Shown: positions 14,201 through 27,800 of the stretch, in pieces
Layout: each line of letters starts with the position of its first letter
Numbering within the stretch: position 1 is the stretch's first letter
From: Gymnogyps californianus
Taxonomy: Eukaryota; Chordata; Aves; Accipitriformes; Cathartidae
Length of the DNA stretch: 64,000 bases
Assembly: GCF_018139145.2 (NCBI RefSeq)
Contig: NC_059471.1
Span: 214,849,494 to 214,913,493, forward strand
Direction of reading: 5' to 3'
The notes under the pieces: model-generated
What the model saw: the letters and a program-made list of their open reading frames with translations, nothing else
Database searches by the model: none
Told to the model about the DNA's origin: nothing
Program-made: the position numbers and the translations under genes

Positions 14201-16030
14201 ATCAGAAAGAACAGCACCGTGGCTCTCAGTTATTATCTTTTGCCTGGCTTTTGCTCATTGCCAGATAAGAGTCTTCAAGTATTTGTTTTTTCTTGCCCTT
14301 TGTATGAATTTGTAAAGGAAATAGCACCAGGTTTTTGTCTCCAGACACTAGCGTGTTTTTTAATTTGTACTCAGCCCATAGGAACAGCAGGGCAACAGAT
14401 GTAGTTACTAATTATCCCCATCCTATGAGCCTGAAAGTATCCCCTAAACCCATTCCTGGAGGGATGACAAGGGAGCCAAGACTTAGCGTGGCAGTAGATG
14501 GCGCTGAAGACCTTGGAGCCTATCAAGGAGCCTTCGTCAACCCACACCTACCTTGTAGGGCTTCCCAAAAAGCCTTCTCCCCCTCTGTTCCCCTCCTACA
14601 GTGAAACCACCGCAGAGGAACAGAGGGAGACCTTGTCACTGAAACCTCGGCCACTTTGGGTTCAGTGCAGAGCAGGAGTTGACATATGCTAAGTTCACAG
14701 ATACTCTTATCAGAAGTGGGACCACGCACTGTGGGTGGTGGTTAGAGGGTCTAACTGGGAGTATGAAAATGGCAGCAAGCCATGGACCACAGAAGAGCCC
14801 TGTTTCTGGCCAGCAGCCATGTATAATGCCTTCTCAACAGACTTTGCTACCAGTCTATTATTTGGAGGGTTCAGCATGGTCACAAAACAGCTGATGGCCT
14901 TCTTTCTCTGATCTCAGTAATCTCTTGAGATGCAATTACATTTATAGCTTCAGAGGTGTGTCTCCAATCATAGAAGTACTGCAAGTCAGCTCCAAGCCAC
15001 TGTCTGCCACTGTTACCATGAGGCTGCTGGGAACTTGTAACAGCCTGTGCCATGGGATTTCAGGTCAGGAGCCGTCATACCTCCTCTTATCTGATGGAAC
15101 ATGCCGTATCTTAAGTGGAACTTGACACATCTGACTGAAAAAACTACCTTGACCTCCCAGGCTTCCCTGCCTGTTCTTCTGATGGTTTCAGAAAAAAAGT
15201 AGAGGAAGGTTCTCCTTTGGCCTGCTACGTAACAAATGAGGTACATGTGGTATGGCTGGAGGAGCACCATACCCTATGGTGGCTTGGCTCTGGGACCACA
15301 AAGGTTTCTTAGCTGGAAAATGCAAATATTCCACTGGTGGGTAGGTATGCCTGTGGAAGAAAAGCACATTTACAGGCACCCATGACAATGAGCAGTGGAA
15401 GGATGACTTCAGGTGGAGCACGTGTCATATTGAACCACTTTCTGGTGTGACTAAGATGAGTTGTGCCTTCTATCCATCTTAAAAACACAGAGAGCAGAGC
15501 AAATCTCCAGAGCTGCCTGACCCCAGCTCCCTGTCCAGTCAATGGAGTCAACGGCACATGGACATTTTGTCACCTGTGTCTAAACTGGGCGTCACACCCC
15601 CTGCTTTCACTGGGAGGTGGGCATCACCCACCTTTCTCTTGAAGTTGACCTGCAATGTGGGCACTGAAGCATATTGCAGGTGCTGCAGTGGGACATCTCA
15701 GTAAAGTCTTGTGTCTTCTTAGCAAATTGCTGTCATAAAGACTATAAAAGCAGATTGTCGCTGATTGATAAGGATAAAACATGTCCTTAAGTACCTGTGG
15801 GTGTAGCGGCAGACAGACTTGGGCCAGAACAAGATTCTCTGTGTTGCCTTTAACACTTCTCTGAGTTACCAGTTCAAATTCACGAGTCTCACCAGGGCAA
15901 TGGAGAATCGCCCCAAGGATCACTTCTGGATAAAATCCCGGCTCCATAAAGTACTCAGATTAGCTGAGAAATCCTCTCCCTTTTACATCCTTGAAGACAT
16001 TGAAAAAAACCTTCCCCTGGGGCCCGTTCC
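8216..16030. other. Intergenic DNA with one further enhancer-like stretch
   Basis: No gene recognised. About 10060-10270 has enhancer-like texture (AATTAAATCTC, CAATTATTGTAAGC, CTAATTAGC). The remainder is unique sequence. Confidence 0.55.
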
Positions 16031-16039
16031 CTGACCTCC

Positions 16040-16200
16040 AGCAGCCCATCGTTATTCATCACATCGCAGGTCATCACGACCATTTTAGGCAGGAAATTAA
16101 GCTTCTCACTAAGCACCCTTATCTAATCGCCGTGGTCAACATTTCGAACTCATTTGCCCTAAAGACCTTTCCCCTAATATCCATAAAGCTGGGACAGATC
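16040..16200. promoter_or_regulatory. Candidate conserved non-coding element C
   Basis: Complex unique sequence with GTTATTCATCAC, CCTTATCTAATCG (GATA-type TTATCT) and CTAATATCC. No reading frame is maintained. Its texture is enhancer-like. Confidence 0.25.
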
Positions 16201-16734
16201 AAAGGGTAGTTACCACGTGTTGTGTGTGCTCACCATTACGGAAAGCTTTTCTCCGAGCTGCCACACCTCCACATTTTACCTGCAGCCTCATTCAGTCTCT
16301 CAGTGGATGAAGCGCTTTAGTGGTCATGGGGTCAACCAGGAACTTTTCCTCTTTAGTCATACAAGGACATTTCATTCTTCTCTTGGCAGTTACATCAAGA
16401 TGATCAAGACATTGATGCATGCATTTGATGCAACCAAATACAACAGGCATGTGATTTTTAATTAAATGGTTCTGCTGACACTTACTCTGGCTGAGATAAT
16501 CAGTGCTGTGTGCTAACTTAATTCATCCACATTCCCATATAAGAACATACGGGTGTTAAGCACACCTATACTGGCATGTTCATAACTAGACAGATGGAGA
16601 AAAGATGCATATGTGCGCATGCACAGATTAAAATGGCATCATGCGCCACGTATTCACTGCTGCAAACATCAGATTTATGTATTATTAATGCCGAGGCATC
16701 CAGATTATCATTTCCAGCGCTGTGTATTCATACG

Positions 16735-16810
16735 TAGGTGAATGTGGGTGGACAGATATACATATGTGCTAAATACATATGCATACACACACATATATAT
16801 GTAAAAATTT
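16735..16810. repeat. Imperfect AT/CA dinucleotide-rich stretch
   Basis: ATACATATGTGC and CACACACATATATATG motifs form a degenerate purine-pyrimidine alternating region. Confidence 0.7.
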
Positions 16811-19800
16811 GTGAGTGCATGAATATAAATGCATAGACAAATGTGTGGTGCAGAAGAGTGTTTAGGTGGAAGTTCAGATATTCAAAACCAAATATCCTTG
16901 TGCATCTAGACATCAAATTGCTAGAAATTCTAGCGTATTTATAACAAATCTTGCAGGCAGGATTGCTTTCCTCCCCTACCTTAGCAGACAGAAGTGTGCC
17001 CAGGTTCGCTGCAGATGAAAACATCTGGCAGGCAGCGTGAATGTGAGTGTGTGCCCGTGTGACAAAGAGACACAAATATTTGGATGCTGAGTAGCAATGA
17101 ATAAATACTTGCCAGTGTTTATTCCACACCCCAGGGTGGGGCTGGCGCTCAGGCTGATCAAGTGAGCCTTTTTTGTGTTTGTTTTCTCAGTCTCCAGGGT
17201 TTTTCCTGTCCTTTCCCAGACCTCCGGTGGGGTTTGGCTTGGGAGGTAGGTCCCGTCGAACAAAGCTACTCCGCGTAACAAGAAAAGCTGCAGAGGTGGG
17301 CTGGGGACCGGCTGATCAGGGAGGTTTAATGAGCGGTGTGGGGAAAGGGGAAGCATCTCTCTAAATAAAGAGTGAGTCAAACTCACCTCTGGGGAAGGGA
17401 GAAGAAAACCTGAAGCAGAGAAGAGGCGTTGATGAGGCACCGTATGTGCTCTCAGTCACATCCTCTGCTGTTTACTCAAGCTGGAGGGATGTGAGCAGAA
17501 GTAAAACCTGATTTAGGTCACATATGCCTTTCTCTTTGCTCAGTGCCGGAGTCAAAACATCCCTTGGGCAAGAGAAGGAGGAGACACGGAGTCCGTGCAT
17601 TGTCTGGGAGATCAGACAGGACTTGATGTACAGTCCTGGACTAGCAACGATGCCATTTTGCCAAGCTTCAGTGCTCCAAGCAGAGGGCAGGTTTTGCATC
17701 GCTCTAGACACTTTTTGGGTTTTGTGGACCTTATGACAGGGTAGTTTGGCTTATCTGAGACTTTATTTTCGTAATCACGCAGCTTTGCATAACTAATGAA
17801 CACTGTTCCCAGCATGTTCTGTAAAGCAAGCACTAGCTGGCAAGGAATTTGCTCGTTTTATGCACCTAAACAACGGGCATGGTTTGGTTCCTCATCTCCT
17901 CCCCTCCCACCCACACTGCCTTCTCAGTGCACAGCCTCTGACCTCTGCATAAAACCTTCTGGATTGTTAATTCAGCATGGCAAGGGCCTATCTACATCTC
18001 CACATCCATGCAAGGCCCAATGCAATATTGGTTGCACCTTGGTCAGCCTCTAGGCATTGCCCTCATGACTTAATTGGCCTCACCCATAATTTACTGACTT
18101 GAGGACTTGAGTTTCCCAAGGCACCGGTGTCCCTGGAGGTGCCAGCAAAGTCAGGGTGTTTAGCACTTCTGACATCCGTCTGCTGAGCAAAGCCACAATG
18201 AGCTGTGCTGGGAGCCCCATTGCAGGTAACCCAAAGCACATGACCCCCACGTCATGCAATTTAGATGTGGGGCACTGGTAGGACCAAAGCCAGGTCCAGC
18301 AATGCCAGACATCCAGGGCCAAGAGAACAGTTCTGCCAGACCAGCAATTCAAGTGAATTAACTGGAAGAAACCTTCTCACCAGGAGATCACACGTAGAGA
18401 TGGATCATAAGATCAGTGTTTGCTGGTTGCCTCTGTCGGGGCAACAGCAGAGAAGAAAAAGGAGACTTCAAGCCCTGTGACCAAGCAGTGGGAGAGCTAC
18501 CCAACATCTGTCTGGTGGTAAATTAAACACAAGCTTTGCCTAAGCCGTGCAGCACGCACTGATTACTGGAAATGGCTATCTGTGACACGTGGTGACGTCC
18601 TCCCCCTTGCTTCCCCTCTTCCCCCATGCTCACAGCCGTGGCTCTCATTTTGAGCTGCTGTGCTGCTTCTCGCCTCCGAGCCAGCGCCAGGCAAAGATGC
18701 AAATCTCAGTCACTTCTTCCACTCACCACATGTGAGAGGACTGCATTTACTGGCGGAAACTAACTACCCAGAGCTTTAAATACCACTGTACTCAAAGCCT
18801 CTGTCTGTCTGCCTCCAGAGTTTCTCCTTCAAGGGAGGAGCCAAACCCGCATGCTTTCTACAGGCTTTATTAGAAACGGATGGACAAAATGCACCTGAAG
18901 TCAAACAAACAGCCTTATTGCTTAGGCTGGATGCTGCTAACTTTTTCCAACCCGGTGGAGAGTTAGGCAATACAACAATTAAAAGCCTGGTCACCAGCTG
19001 CAAAAGAAGCTGCAAAATTTTGCCAGAAGCAGCACCTGCCAGGCAAGGCACAGGTTGTAAATCAAAGCATCAGCACTAATAAATGCACTGTCAAGAAGCT
19101 GAAGACAGGGTAAATATCCACTTTGAACATGAGTTACAGGTTCACCGGTGTTTTGTGATTCCACTGGTCCATTGTCCACTCCATTAGACAACATCACTTC
19201 TGCTGGGATCCCCCAACCCCAGCAGATCCTAAACTAGAAAGTAGTGACCGGAGTAAGGTGAGAGCACAAGGCTGATGTGCCCTGTGGGAACGCTGTTTGC
19301 TCAGGATTGCCTAATGCCAGGTCTCAGGATTGCAGAAAATCCATAACTGGGACCATGGGGGAGGAAGGGGGATGTTGGCTCTAGAAGGCAGGGAGGATGT
19401 GTTTCCACCTTGGCTTTCTTTTGGGAGATGCCCTGGCTATGTTTGAAAGCAGAATGGACTTCACATCTACACCCTGGGTTTTGATGTGTTCCCCATACAA
19501 GTTCATCGGTCACTCAAACTACTGAAGATCCACGCGGGTACGTGACTCTTGCTAGAGGCTATAACAGAAATTTAACCCTCCAGGGATCACTGAAGTATGG
19601 CTGGGGATCACAGAGGATGAGAAATGAGGCAATTTACCACTGCTTTTCCCAGACCCTTCCTGGACAAAGAAACCAAATACAGGGTTTGGGCTCCAACAGA
19701 GCTATACTGAATCCACTGTGCAGCCTGGATCCCTCTCTGACCTCCTGGCTCCCAAGATGCACAGATGAGCACATGCCAATCCCAGACATAATAATAGTAA

Positions 19801-21740
19801 TAGTAACAAAGACAACAATAATAATAGTAATAATAAAAATAATAATAATAATAATACCACTTTTCCATCCATCAAGGGGCAGACCTGCCTTGGGGTGATT
19901 TACACACGTACAGGCTCAGAGACCAGCACAACAGGCAACTTTCAGTGGTCCGACGACCCCAGCCGTGCCTTTTAGCTGGGGGCTGCTGTTTGAGAGTGGA
20001 GGTTGCCACAGAGGCAGGGACAGCACAGAGATTTGTCAGCTTTGCTCCACAGGGTGATGGTCTCCAAAAGAGAGGTCCCCCATGGAGCTATGCAAAATGC
20101 CAGCCGGGGAACAATGCCGCTCGCCTGCCCTCCCAGCTAACCTGAGCTGGCATGCAGCTGAGGGTGAAACCATTTTCTGGCTCTACCCCAAAACCCTGTG
20201 AAATAGGTGGTTTCCTACAGCTCTCCCCTTCCACATGCAAGAGGTGGGGACGCGGCCGTTGGGACGGAGTTTCGCTCTGAGCGTTGGGACTTTCCTGGGG
20301 CTGTGCATGGCATGGCCCTGGTGTGCATCACGTTCACATGGCCCCATCTCTGCTCCTCGCCCAGCTGCACCCAGTCTTATCCAGTTCTTCCATCCTGGAG
20401 GGACATTGGCCTCCTGACAACAGGCTGCTGCCCTCAGCTGTGTTCACAGACCCCGTAGTTATAATCCACATAATCCTGCAGTCCACGGACTGCATCTGTA
20501 GTCAAGGTCTTGCTCAGAGTGCCTTAAATAAGGAGTTAATTTGAGCGCTCTGATTTATTTTAGGAGAGTCCCTTTGGACAGGAGAACCCCCCAGCTGATG
20601 CACATACCCAAGCTGGGTGGTGGGTATAGTGTGACTGCATCCAGGAGCCATCCCTGAGCCATGCCGTCCCCTCCACCCATCAGCCACGGGTCCCAGTTAG
20701 CCCAGGCCAACACCGCACCAGGGAATACACCAAAACACTGCTGACAGTCACAGCCCTGGCTCCAGCCCTTGCCCTGACCCTGTTGGTTTGCCAATATAAA
20801 CATGGCCTAGCATGTTGCTGCAGAAAGCTTCAATTTTTGACAAACCAACATTTTCAGCTAGGAAAAAAGCTCACCCAGAAAGCCTGCCTGGCTTCGCCGG
20901 CGTTCCCAGCCTTACTTAAACACAGCTGATTTCTCCCAGCAGCCACAGTCCCTGCTATGCTCCCTGCCTGCTCAGATGAGCTCCTACAGACAGCGTGGCT
21001 ATAAATAATCCCAGCCAGCATAAGAAACAACCTTCTTGACAGTTTTATTTTCTGCAGGCATGACCAGTCCACAATGATTTAATTTGCTCCTTGTGCATAT
21101 TTGCTTTGGTCCCTTGGTTAATTACTTGAAAGAAGATGCTACTGGATTTCCACCCTGGAATATATCAGTTTTGCAATTGAATGCTTCAGTGTTGTGCTTT
21201 GTCTCATCTGCAGCAAGCGGAGGTGATGATAACCCCGAGCGGCTCGGCTGCAGCTAATGGGATCTATCTAAAACATATCCAGTTCAACAGAGGAGACAAG
21301 GCCTGATTCTGCAATAGCTACTAGGCCCGTTTCCTTCAGTGGATTTATTCCTAAGCCCTTGCAGCAAATGGTTACTCATCCAGAGGTATCTTGACCTCTG
21401 GCATTTGCGTACTGAAGCATGCAATTTGATTGTGAGTTAGCGTGGATCTCCCACGCAGCCTGGCTTTGAACATCCTCCTATGAAACTGGACCCAGACCGC
21501 TTCCAGCAATGGGTCCCACAGCTGTTTATCTCAACTCACCTCTTCAAAACAATAGAGGGATGTAGCAGCTGCTTAATGTTTCATCTGACTTTTGCACAGG
21601 GGCAAATGCAGCCCCTTTTGAAGCAGATGGCCAATTTGCTTGCGCTCATTAGCACTTTAAATACCAACATCCTGGACAGTATGTATTTATTAGTTATTGC
21701 TTGTATTTCTTTTTTCACTGATGGTTTAGTTTTAGATAGT
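16811..21740. other. Intergenic DNA, unique sequence
   Basis: No gene or RNA recognised apart from the AAT repeat listed. About 20995-21135, ending GGTTAATTACTTG, looks enhancer-like. Confidence 0.55.
19785..19858. repeat. (AAT)n-like imperfect microsatellite
   Basis: ATAATAATAGTAATAG-type repeats over about 70 bp, interrupted by AACAAAGACAAC. Confidence 0.9.
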
Positions 21741-21743
21741 TCT

Positions 21744-21824
21744 GCAAGGAGCAGGGAGTTGGACTCAATGATCTTTATGGGTCCCTTCCAACTTGAGATA
21801 CTCTAAGATTCTATAAGTCTATGA
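21744..21824 (+). mobile_element. CR1 LINE, 3'-terminal fragment
   Basis: GTTGGACTCAATGATCTTTA, then GGTCCCTTCCAACTTGAG and a decayed ATTCTATAAGTCTATG-like tail match the 3' end of avian CR1 non-LTR retrotransposons. It is a short, 5'-truncated dead copy without coding capacity, and it is the main clue to the host lineage. Confidence 0.88.
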
Positions 21825-24800
21825 CTTTGATCCATAACCTGCAAGAGATGCACAGACATGAGAACTCCTGTTATCCCACAACCAGTGGATGGGCTGGACA
21901 TTACGATTGTGTGGGGTCTTGCCTGCTCTTGGCAAACATCATGCTTTGCAAAAACCCTGGCTGTGCCAAAGACAAGCCACGAAGCCCAATACTCTCTCCC
22001 AGACCAGCACAAAAACCCACCAGCACAAAAACCCACCAGCGCAACCAGAGAGGGAAATATTGTGCAATGCATTGCAGTGCCATTGGGAAATACCAGAGGG
22101 TTTCAGATTCCCAGGTTGCATGTGTGGAGAAAAAAAAAAAAAAAGCCTCCCAAAGAAGCTGCAAAACTCACATTACAGGCTTAGACACACAACCAAGCTA
22201 TTGCAATGGCAGCCCATCAGCCAAAGCCCAACATGTGCATGGTCTCACCCCGTGGCAGGCATGCGATTGCCTGGCTTAGCTTAACCCTCACAGCACCACT
22301 GAGTCAGCGTCTCTGCAGGCAAATCGGCTTCACAGTCGTGGCAAAAAGCCTTCCCGGGCTGGCTAACATCCTTGCAGACCTTAATCAGCACCGGTCCCTT
22401 CCTTCCCAGCCTTAGGAGAAGCCATGCAAGCACGCAGACAGCAGCAGCTTTGCTAGGAGCAGCTTCAGGAGGAAGCAGCCAGCCACAGACATGCTCAGAT
22501 CAGCTTAGCAGATAGGAAGGTAATTAATACCTGAGTTAAAACCATCAAAGACACACAGGTGGGCTTTTTGTTGGAGCCTATCTCTCCCAACCTTTCTCCC
22601 TGTCCAGGGCATTGCTGGCCATCCAGCTCACGTAGCTTCCAAGAGAGTTTCAAGGGATGATAGTGAGATGCCAGAGACACCACGCTGAGCCATATTTGCA
22701 TTCCTGAGACAGTAGCTCCTCTCTGCTGGATCTCCCAGGAGGTGCCTGGAGGTGACCTGTTGTGCGGACGAGGTGGGTGTCCAGCCCCGTGTGAGATAAG
22801 GGCAATGAAACCCCCATTTCTTCTTTCGTAAGTGATGAAGGGTCATCCCCCGTTCTCTCATCAGTGGTGCTTCTTCCCCCAGCGATACCGCAAGTTAATC
22901 CGGCACGGTGTTTTCCAGCAAAGGAATATTTTGTCAAAAAAGGCCAACACTTTGTTTAAAACGTCTTCAGCAAAACAGGGAAAATGATACATCAGTTCAT
23001 GGGGTTGAAAGGAGCTTTGGAAATTTTGAAAAATATCGGTTTCCATCCCATTTGGACAGGAAGATATTTTTATTTTTATTTATGTTTAAAAGAGAAGATC
23101 TCTGGTGAACCAAAAGCCTTGGTTTTCAGACAGCTTTAACCATGAGTCTTGCAAACCCTTTATTACAACTCTTCTGACTTAATTCACTTTCTTCCCAGTC
23201 CCATCTCTCTCTAGGGTTTGCTGACTCTTGCAAGTGATTTTATGTAAGGGATGCAGATGGACTTCTCTCACCTCTGCAACAGACCCAGTTATGGGCAAGA
23301 TTGTGCCAGAAGAAGAGGCTTGAAATTAGTCTCTGTGCAGTGGCTGTGCTCAGAAATACTCCAAGCCTGCACGCTAGTTCAGCAAGTCTGGAAAGGCAAC
23401 CCAGTCATTATTACAAATTAATTATGGTGAATGTTAGTGCTTTATTATTTTATTATGCCTTGCTTATACAGCACCCAGTCCCTGCTGGGTAATTTACAGC
23501 CAAATAAGAAAATAACTTCCGTGCCTCAAGTAACTTCTAAAAGGTGGGCTCATCCACACCAATGGGGCCTGTAATGGTGCAAAAATGTCCCTCAGAACGT
23601 GCCCAAATAGATGATATCCTCTTAGGAAAAACTTGGAGAAAATATTAAAAAGATAAATCAAAGTGGTGGCTGGAAAGGCGTTGGGATTTTGTGGCAATGA
23701 CTCTGACACTGTAGATGGGTACATCTCAGGTAGAAAGGGCAACCTCCTCCTCCAAGAACCGGCCCTGGGGATGATTCCCAGGTCTTTTCTCTCACCTTTC
23801 TCCAGTAGTTTAAAGCCACCAGTGCAGACCCAAAAAAACCTGACATCTGACCCTTGTACCCATACAGCAGAAACTGGGCATGGGGAGCTGCTGCTGGTGG
23901 TTGAGCAATTATAGAGCGAGTTAATGAGCAGGATGTCTGTAGTCTGTCAAAGGATAAAAGGTGGCCTTGGGGTACTGTGCAAGGAGGATAGGCTTGGGAG
24001 ATGCCTACACATTGCATAGAAAATACAGAGCAAGAAGCTAACGTGTGGCGCTGCAAATGCCTAGCGAATGCTGAAGGATGGGGCAATAAGAAAGGGTAAG
24101 GTGGATGCATGGCAGGAGAGCACGTCTGCCACTTGTCACAGATGAATCAAGGCTGGGCAGAAGGAAGAGTGAGTGAGTCAGGGCGCCTGGTTGGTAGGGT
24201 GGTGTCACCCATCGGAGCGGATGACATTAATACTGTCTGGAAGGTAAAAGAGCAGTCCTGGAACAGCCAGAGTAAGTCACAGTCCTTGCAGCATCACCAG
24301 TGGGAGAGCCAGGAAGGAAATCAGCCATTAACACTTGTACGATCACCCTGAAATCTAGGCCGATGGTGTGATTTGCCTGTAGAGACAGCCCTGAGCACAG
24401 CGTGCTTGCAGCACGGAGTGGACAGGGCGACCAGGTAGCTGTACAGGAGCTACAGCTTCGTTCCCCTCCTTTCTTACGGGTGCATCAGTGCCCTGGAGCA
24501 ATGAGTGGGTAGAGATGGCTCAAGAACCAGAGAAATGCATGGTGACATTTGCTTCTCCATGCTGCCATATGGTGGGACTCCTACTTCCAAGGGAGGACAT
24601 CGTTATTTTTAGGTACCCCCCACCTCCCCTAAACCAACACATCCCCCACTAGCCAGAAGGCCTTCTCCTCTCTTCATCAGGAAAAGGCAGCTCTGCCCGC
24701 AGGCTGGCATCCAGCTTTGGTGGAGGCATCCAATGCAGGCCAACGCAGGCTCTCCAGTCTGGTTTGGATGACATTTATCAAAATGCTGGGTTTTCTTTCT

Positions 24801-27800
24801 GCCGATGCTGAGTCAGTTGTTTTGGTGGATAAAGGCAGCGAAAGGCAAGACCCAACTCTGGAAATACCTCCTCATAATGACCAAAATCACAGCTTAATTG
24901 TGGGGTTTGTGCTGCAGCTAGAAATATCTGGATTTGGGGCTGTGCTCATTCTCGAGCTGCCCTCCACCACGGTAATTATTCCTTAGGTCTTAATTACTGT
25001 TTCTCTTCGTAGCTCCAATTCAGCCATGCTTTTTGGTCACAACCTCTGCTGCCATCCCCTTTTCTAACTTCTGCACCAGGCCACCGGTTGGTACAAATTT
25101 TTGCCAACATCGATTTCAGTACAAAGAGCACTCAGATACCTCTTGTGGCAGTAAAGACCAAATAATGTTTGCTGGGTGTCTGACTAGGAGAGGACACAAT
25201 CTAAGAGTCTGTACCTTGTACTAGAGGGAGAAGCAATTCACAAAGCCTGTGTGATCCTGAACGTTGTCTCATCACCATCCCTTCAGATCATGCTAGCTCT
25301 GAGTCTTCTTAGATCTGCAAGATATTATCTTCTCACCTTGCCAACAAATTGGGTGGACAGATGCATCAGTTGGCTTTTGTCTGGCTTGTCATGAAGCTCA
25401 CCAGACTCAGTAACCTTGTCATGGTCTTATCAGGTTGCAAATTAGATTTCCCTTAGGATCGTGGGAGATAACATTCAAGAAGACCTCTCAGGGCATTTAG
25501 CCCATTGCCAGTTGGGTTGGAGTTGCTGGGTCCTCAAGGGATAGTGGTGGCTCATGAAGGAAGAGAGTACTAGGAGATCTGAGGCTTGGCAACACTCAGT
25601 ACACCGATTTCTTTGTATTTTGTTGCTCTGTGGACTGTCTCATGTTGACACATGTTGGCCGGTGCATCAGACCACAAGGAAAGCACGGAGCAAACCTTAC
25701 AATGAAGGTTTCCCAGGGCAGAGAGCCCAGCCTGGCCCCAGCGGCAGCAAGGACTTGTTCCCCCCATGGCCTCCCCAGACCAGGCACAGGTCCTGGGTGT
25801 GGACCACAGAGCAGGACAGAGGATCAGCAGGATGCAGCAGGGCACTTTCAGGGGGAACATGAGACATGAAGCCAACTTTGTGGATGTAGGCACTGTACAT
25901 GAATTTCGGGAGTACATCAATCATTTTGGTACTGAGTCTTACTACTATTCCTCCATCCACAACATGCAATTTCTTCTAGCATTGCTGACAACTAGATTCA
26001 GTTTCAATTCACTTTTTCTAACCAGTTCCTTCCCAGAAGCACTCCCAGCAGAAGCCAAGTGACCAAACCTTTAAGGTCTCCCCTGAGTCCTGCCGTGGCT
26101 GTGCAGAACTGCCGCTCTGCAAACAGAGGCCAGATCGTCCACGGTGAACAGGTCATACCCCAAGAGGATAGAGATTAGAAAGGAAAAGCACATGGCTGGG
26201 GAAGTGACACAATCTGATTTCTCAAGTGACCTGTTGTCTGAAAAAAAACCCCTCTGTGTCTTTATCCGGGAAGTTGCAAGGGGTTGTCACAAGGTATATG
26301 TCACTGGCCAGCTATTTCTAAGCAGCAGCTCAAAGGCAGAAGTGTTTCCAAACGGCTCTGATGGCTGCTCCTCATTGCTGCATAGGGTGGGAAGCCGGGC
26401 TGGGAGGATGCTCCGCAGTGGCCAGGAGGGTGACAGAGGGGCTGCAGATGGAGATTTCTCCAGCAGGACCAACTCACAAGGCTTAGGAGCATCTGAGCAG
26501 ATCCAGCTGCAGACTGGATGGCTGTTGCTGGTGGCAGGGCTACTGTTGTCCCCTTTCTTTCCTTCTAGATGAGTCCTCTTTTACTTGACCTTTTAAATTC
26601 AGAGAGATTTTCAAAAAACACTCGAAGTAAGTCTGTGTGGTTTTTGGAAAGAGCAGGACTTCAGTGTGGTAGGTCTTCCCATCTACTGCTAGCGTGATAT
26701 TGCCTGGTGAAAAGCCAAGGCATGCATGGCCAGGGGTGGAAGAGGCTCTCAGTGCCACGATGGGCAGGTGGGAAGAAGGTGAACCGGCAGCTAGCAGTGA
26801 CTCCCTTGAAGGCAGGTGAGCTGAAGGATGGGACCAGTGTGGGACCCTTGCCCACTTGAGTGGGGAGGCCGGCAGAGATGTGCCGTGCCGGGGCCAGGGG
26901 ACCCCTCAGTCGGCAGGGGTGAGGTGGGAGGAGAAGGGCTTAGGCTCCACAGCAGGAGCCACAACAGAAGGGTTTTACTGGGGGCATGAAATTGCCGGGA
27001 GCAAGTTTACACCCCCTCCCAGACCCACACTGAGCCTGACCGCTCATGGGAATGGGCTGTTTGACAGCCAGGGAGGGGGCAGCTCGGGGAGAGGAGCCTG
27101 GCGCTGCCCCATCACATCCCTCAGTCTCGAAGAGGAGAGAGGACACAGATATACACACGAGCAAGTGAAATGCAAGGGTCAAATATTCACGTCCACGCAA
27201 CCTTCCCTTAGCCGTGAACAAAGCCCGGGCTCTGAGCCCACCCTGGGGATGGGGAAGGGACCCCAACGCTTAGCAGGGTTTAGGCACGGAGCAGCGAGAC
27301 TGTGATTTACACAGGTCTGTGCACAGCTGCAAAATAATTTTTCCATATTTCAGTAGACATATATGCCTCCCCAGGACATGTTTGTGGCAGCAAAAGTGCA
27401 CAACTGCGTTTAGATACCTGGAGCTGTTGCAAATAATTCCCATTAGAGCCACAAGCAGCAAGTTGTTTCCCCTTGCAAAGCAACCCCCTAAAATATCCAT
27501 TTCTTTTTATTTTTTCTCGCAGGTGGGGGGAAAAAAACACGAAAAACCCCTTCAATCCCATGACGTGATGGCAGTCACTCCCCAGCTGGAGGCAGGTGAG
27601 CGGGGTGCCGGCTGCACTTCATCCAACATGTTGCATTGTAAAGGTTTGCCCATGGTTTATTTAATCCCTTGCACGTATCAGACACATTCCTGAGCCGTCA
27701 ATCAGAGCTGAGTCAGCCAGCGTGACTGGTCTGTCCTTTTTTATTTTTTTTTAGCAATCACAAGTTCTCTAGCCTTGTTTGCCAGCAGTGAGCTGGGGTT

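Noticed and set aside
19608..19868. Tyr-rich minus-strand frame
   Set aside because: The tyrosine run is translation of the AAT microsatellite.
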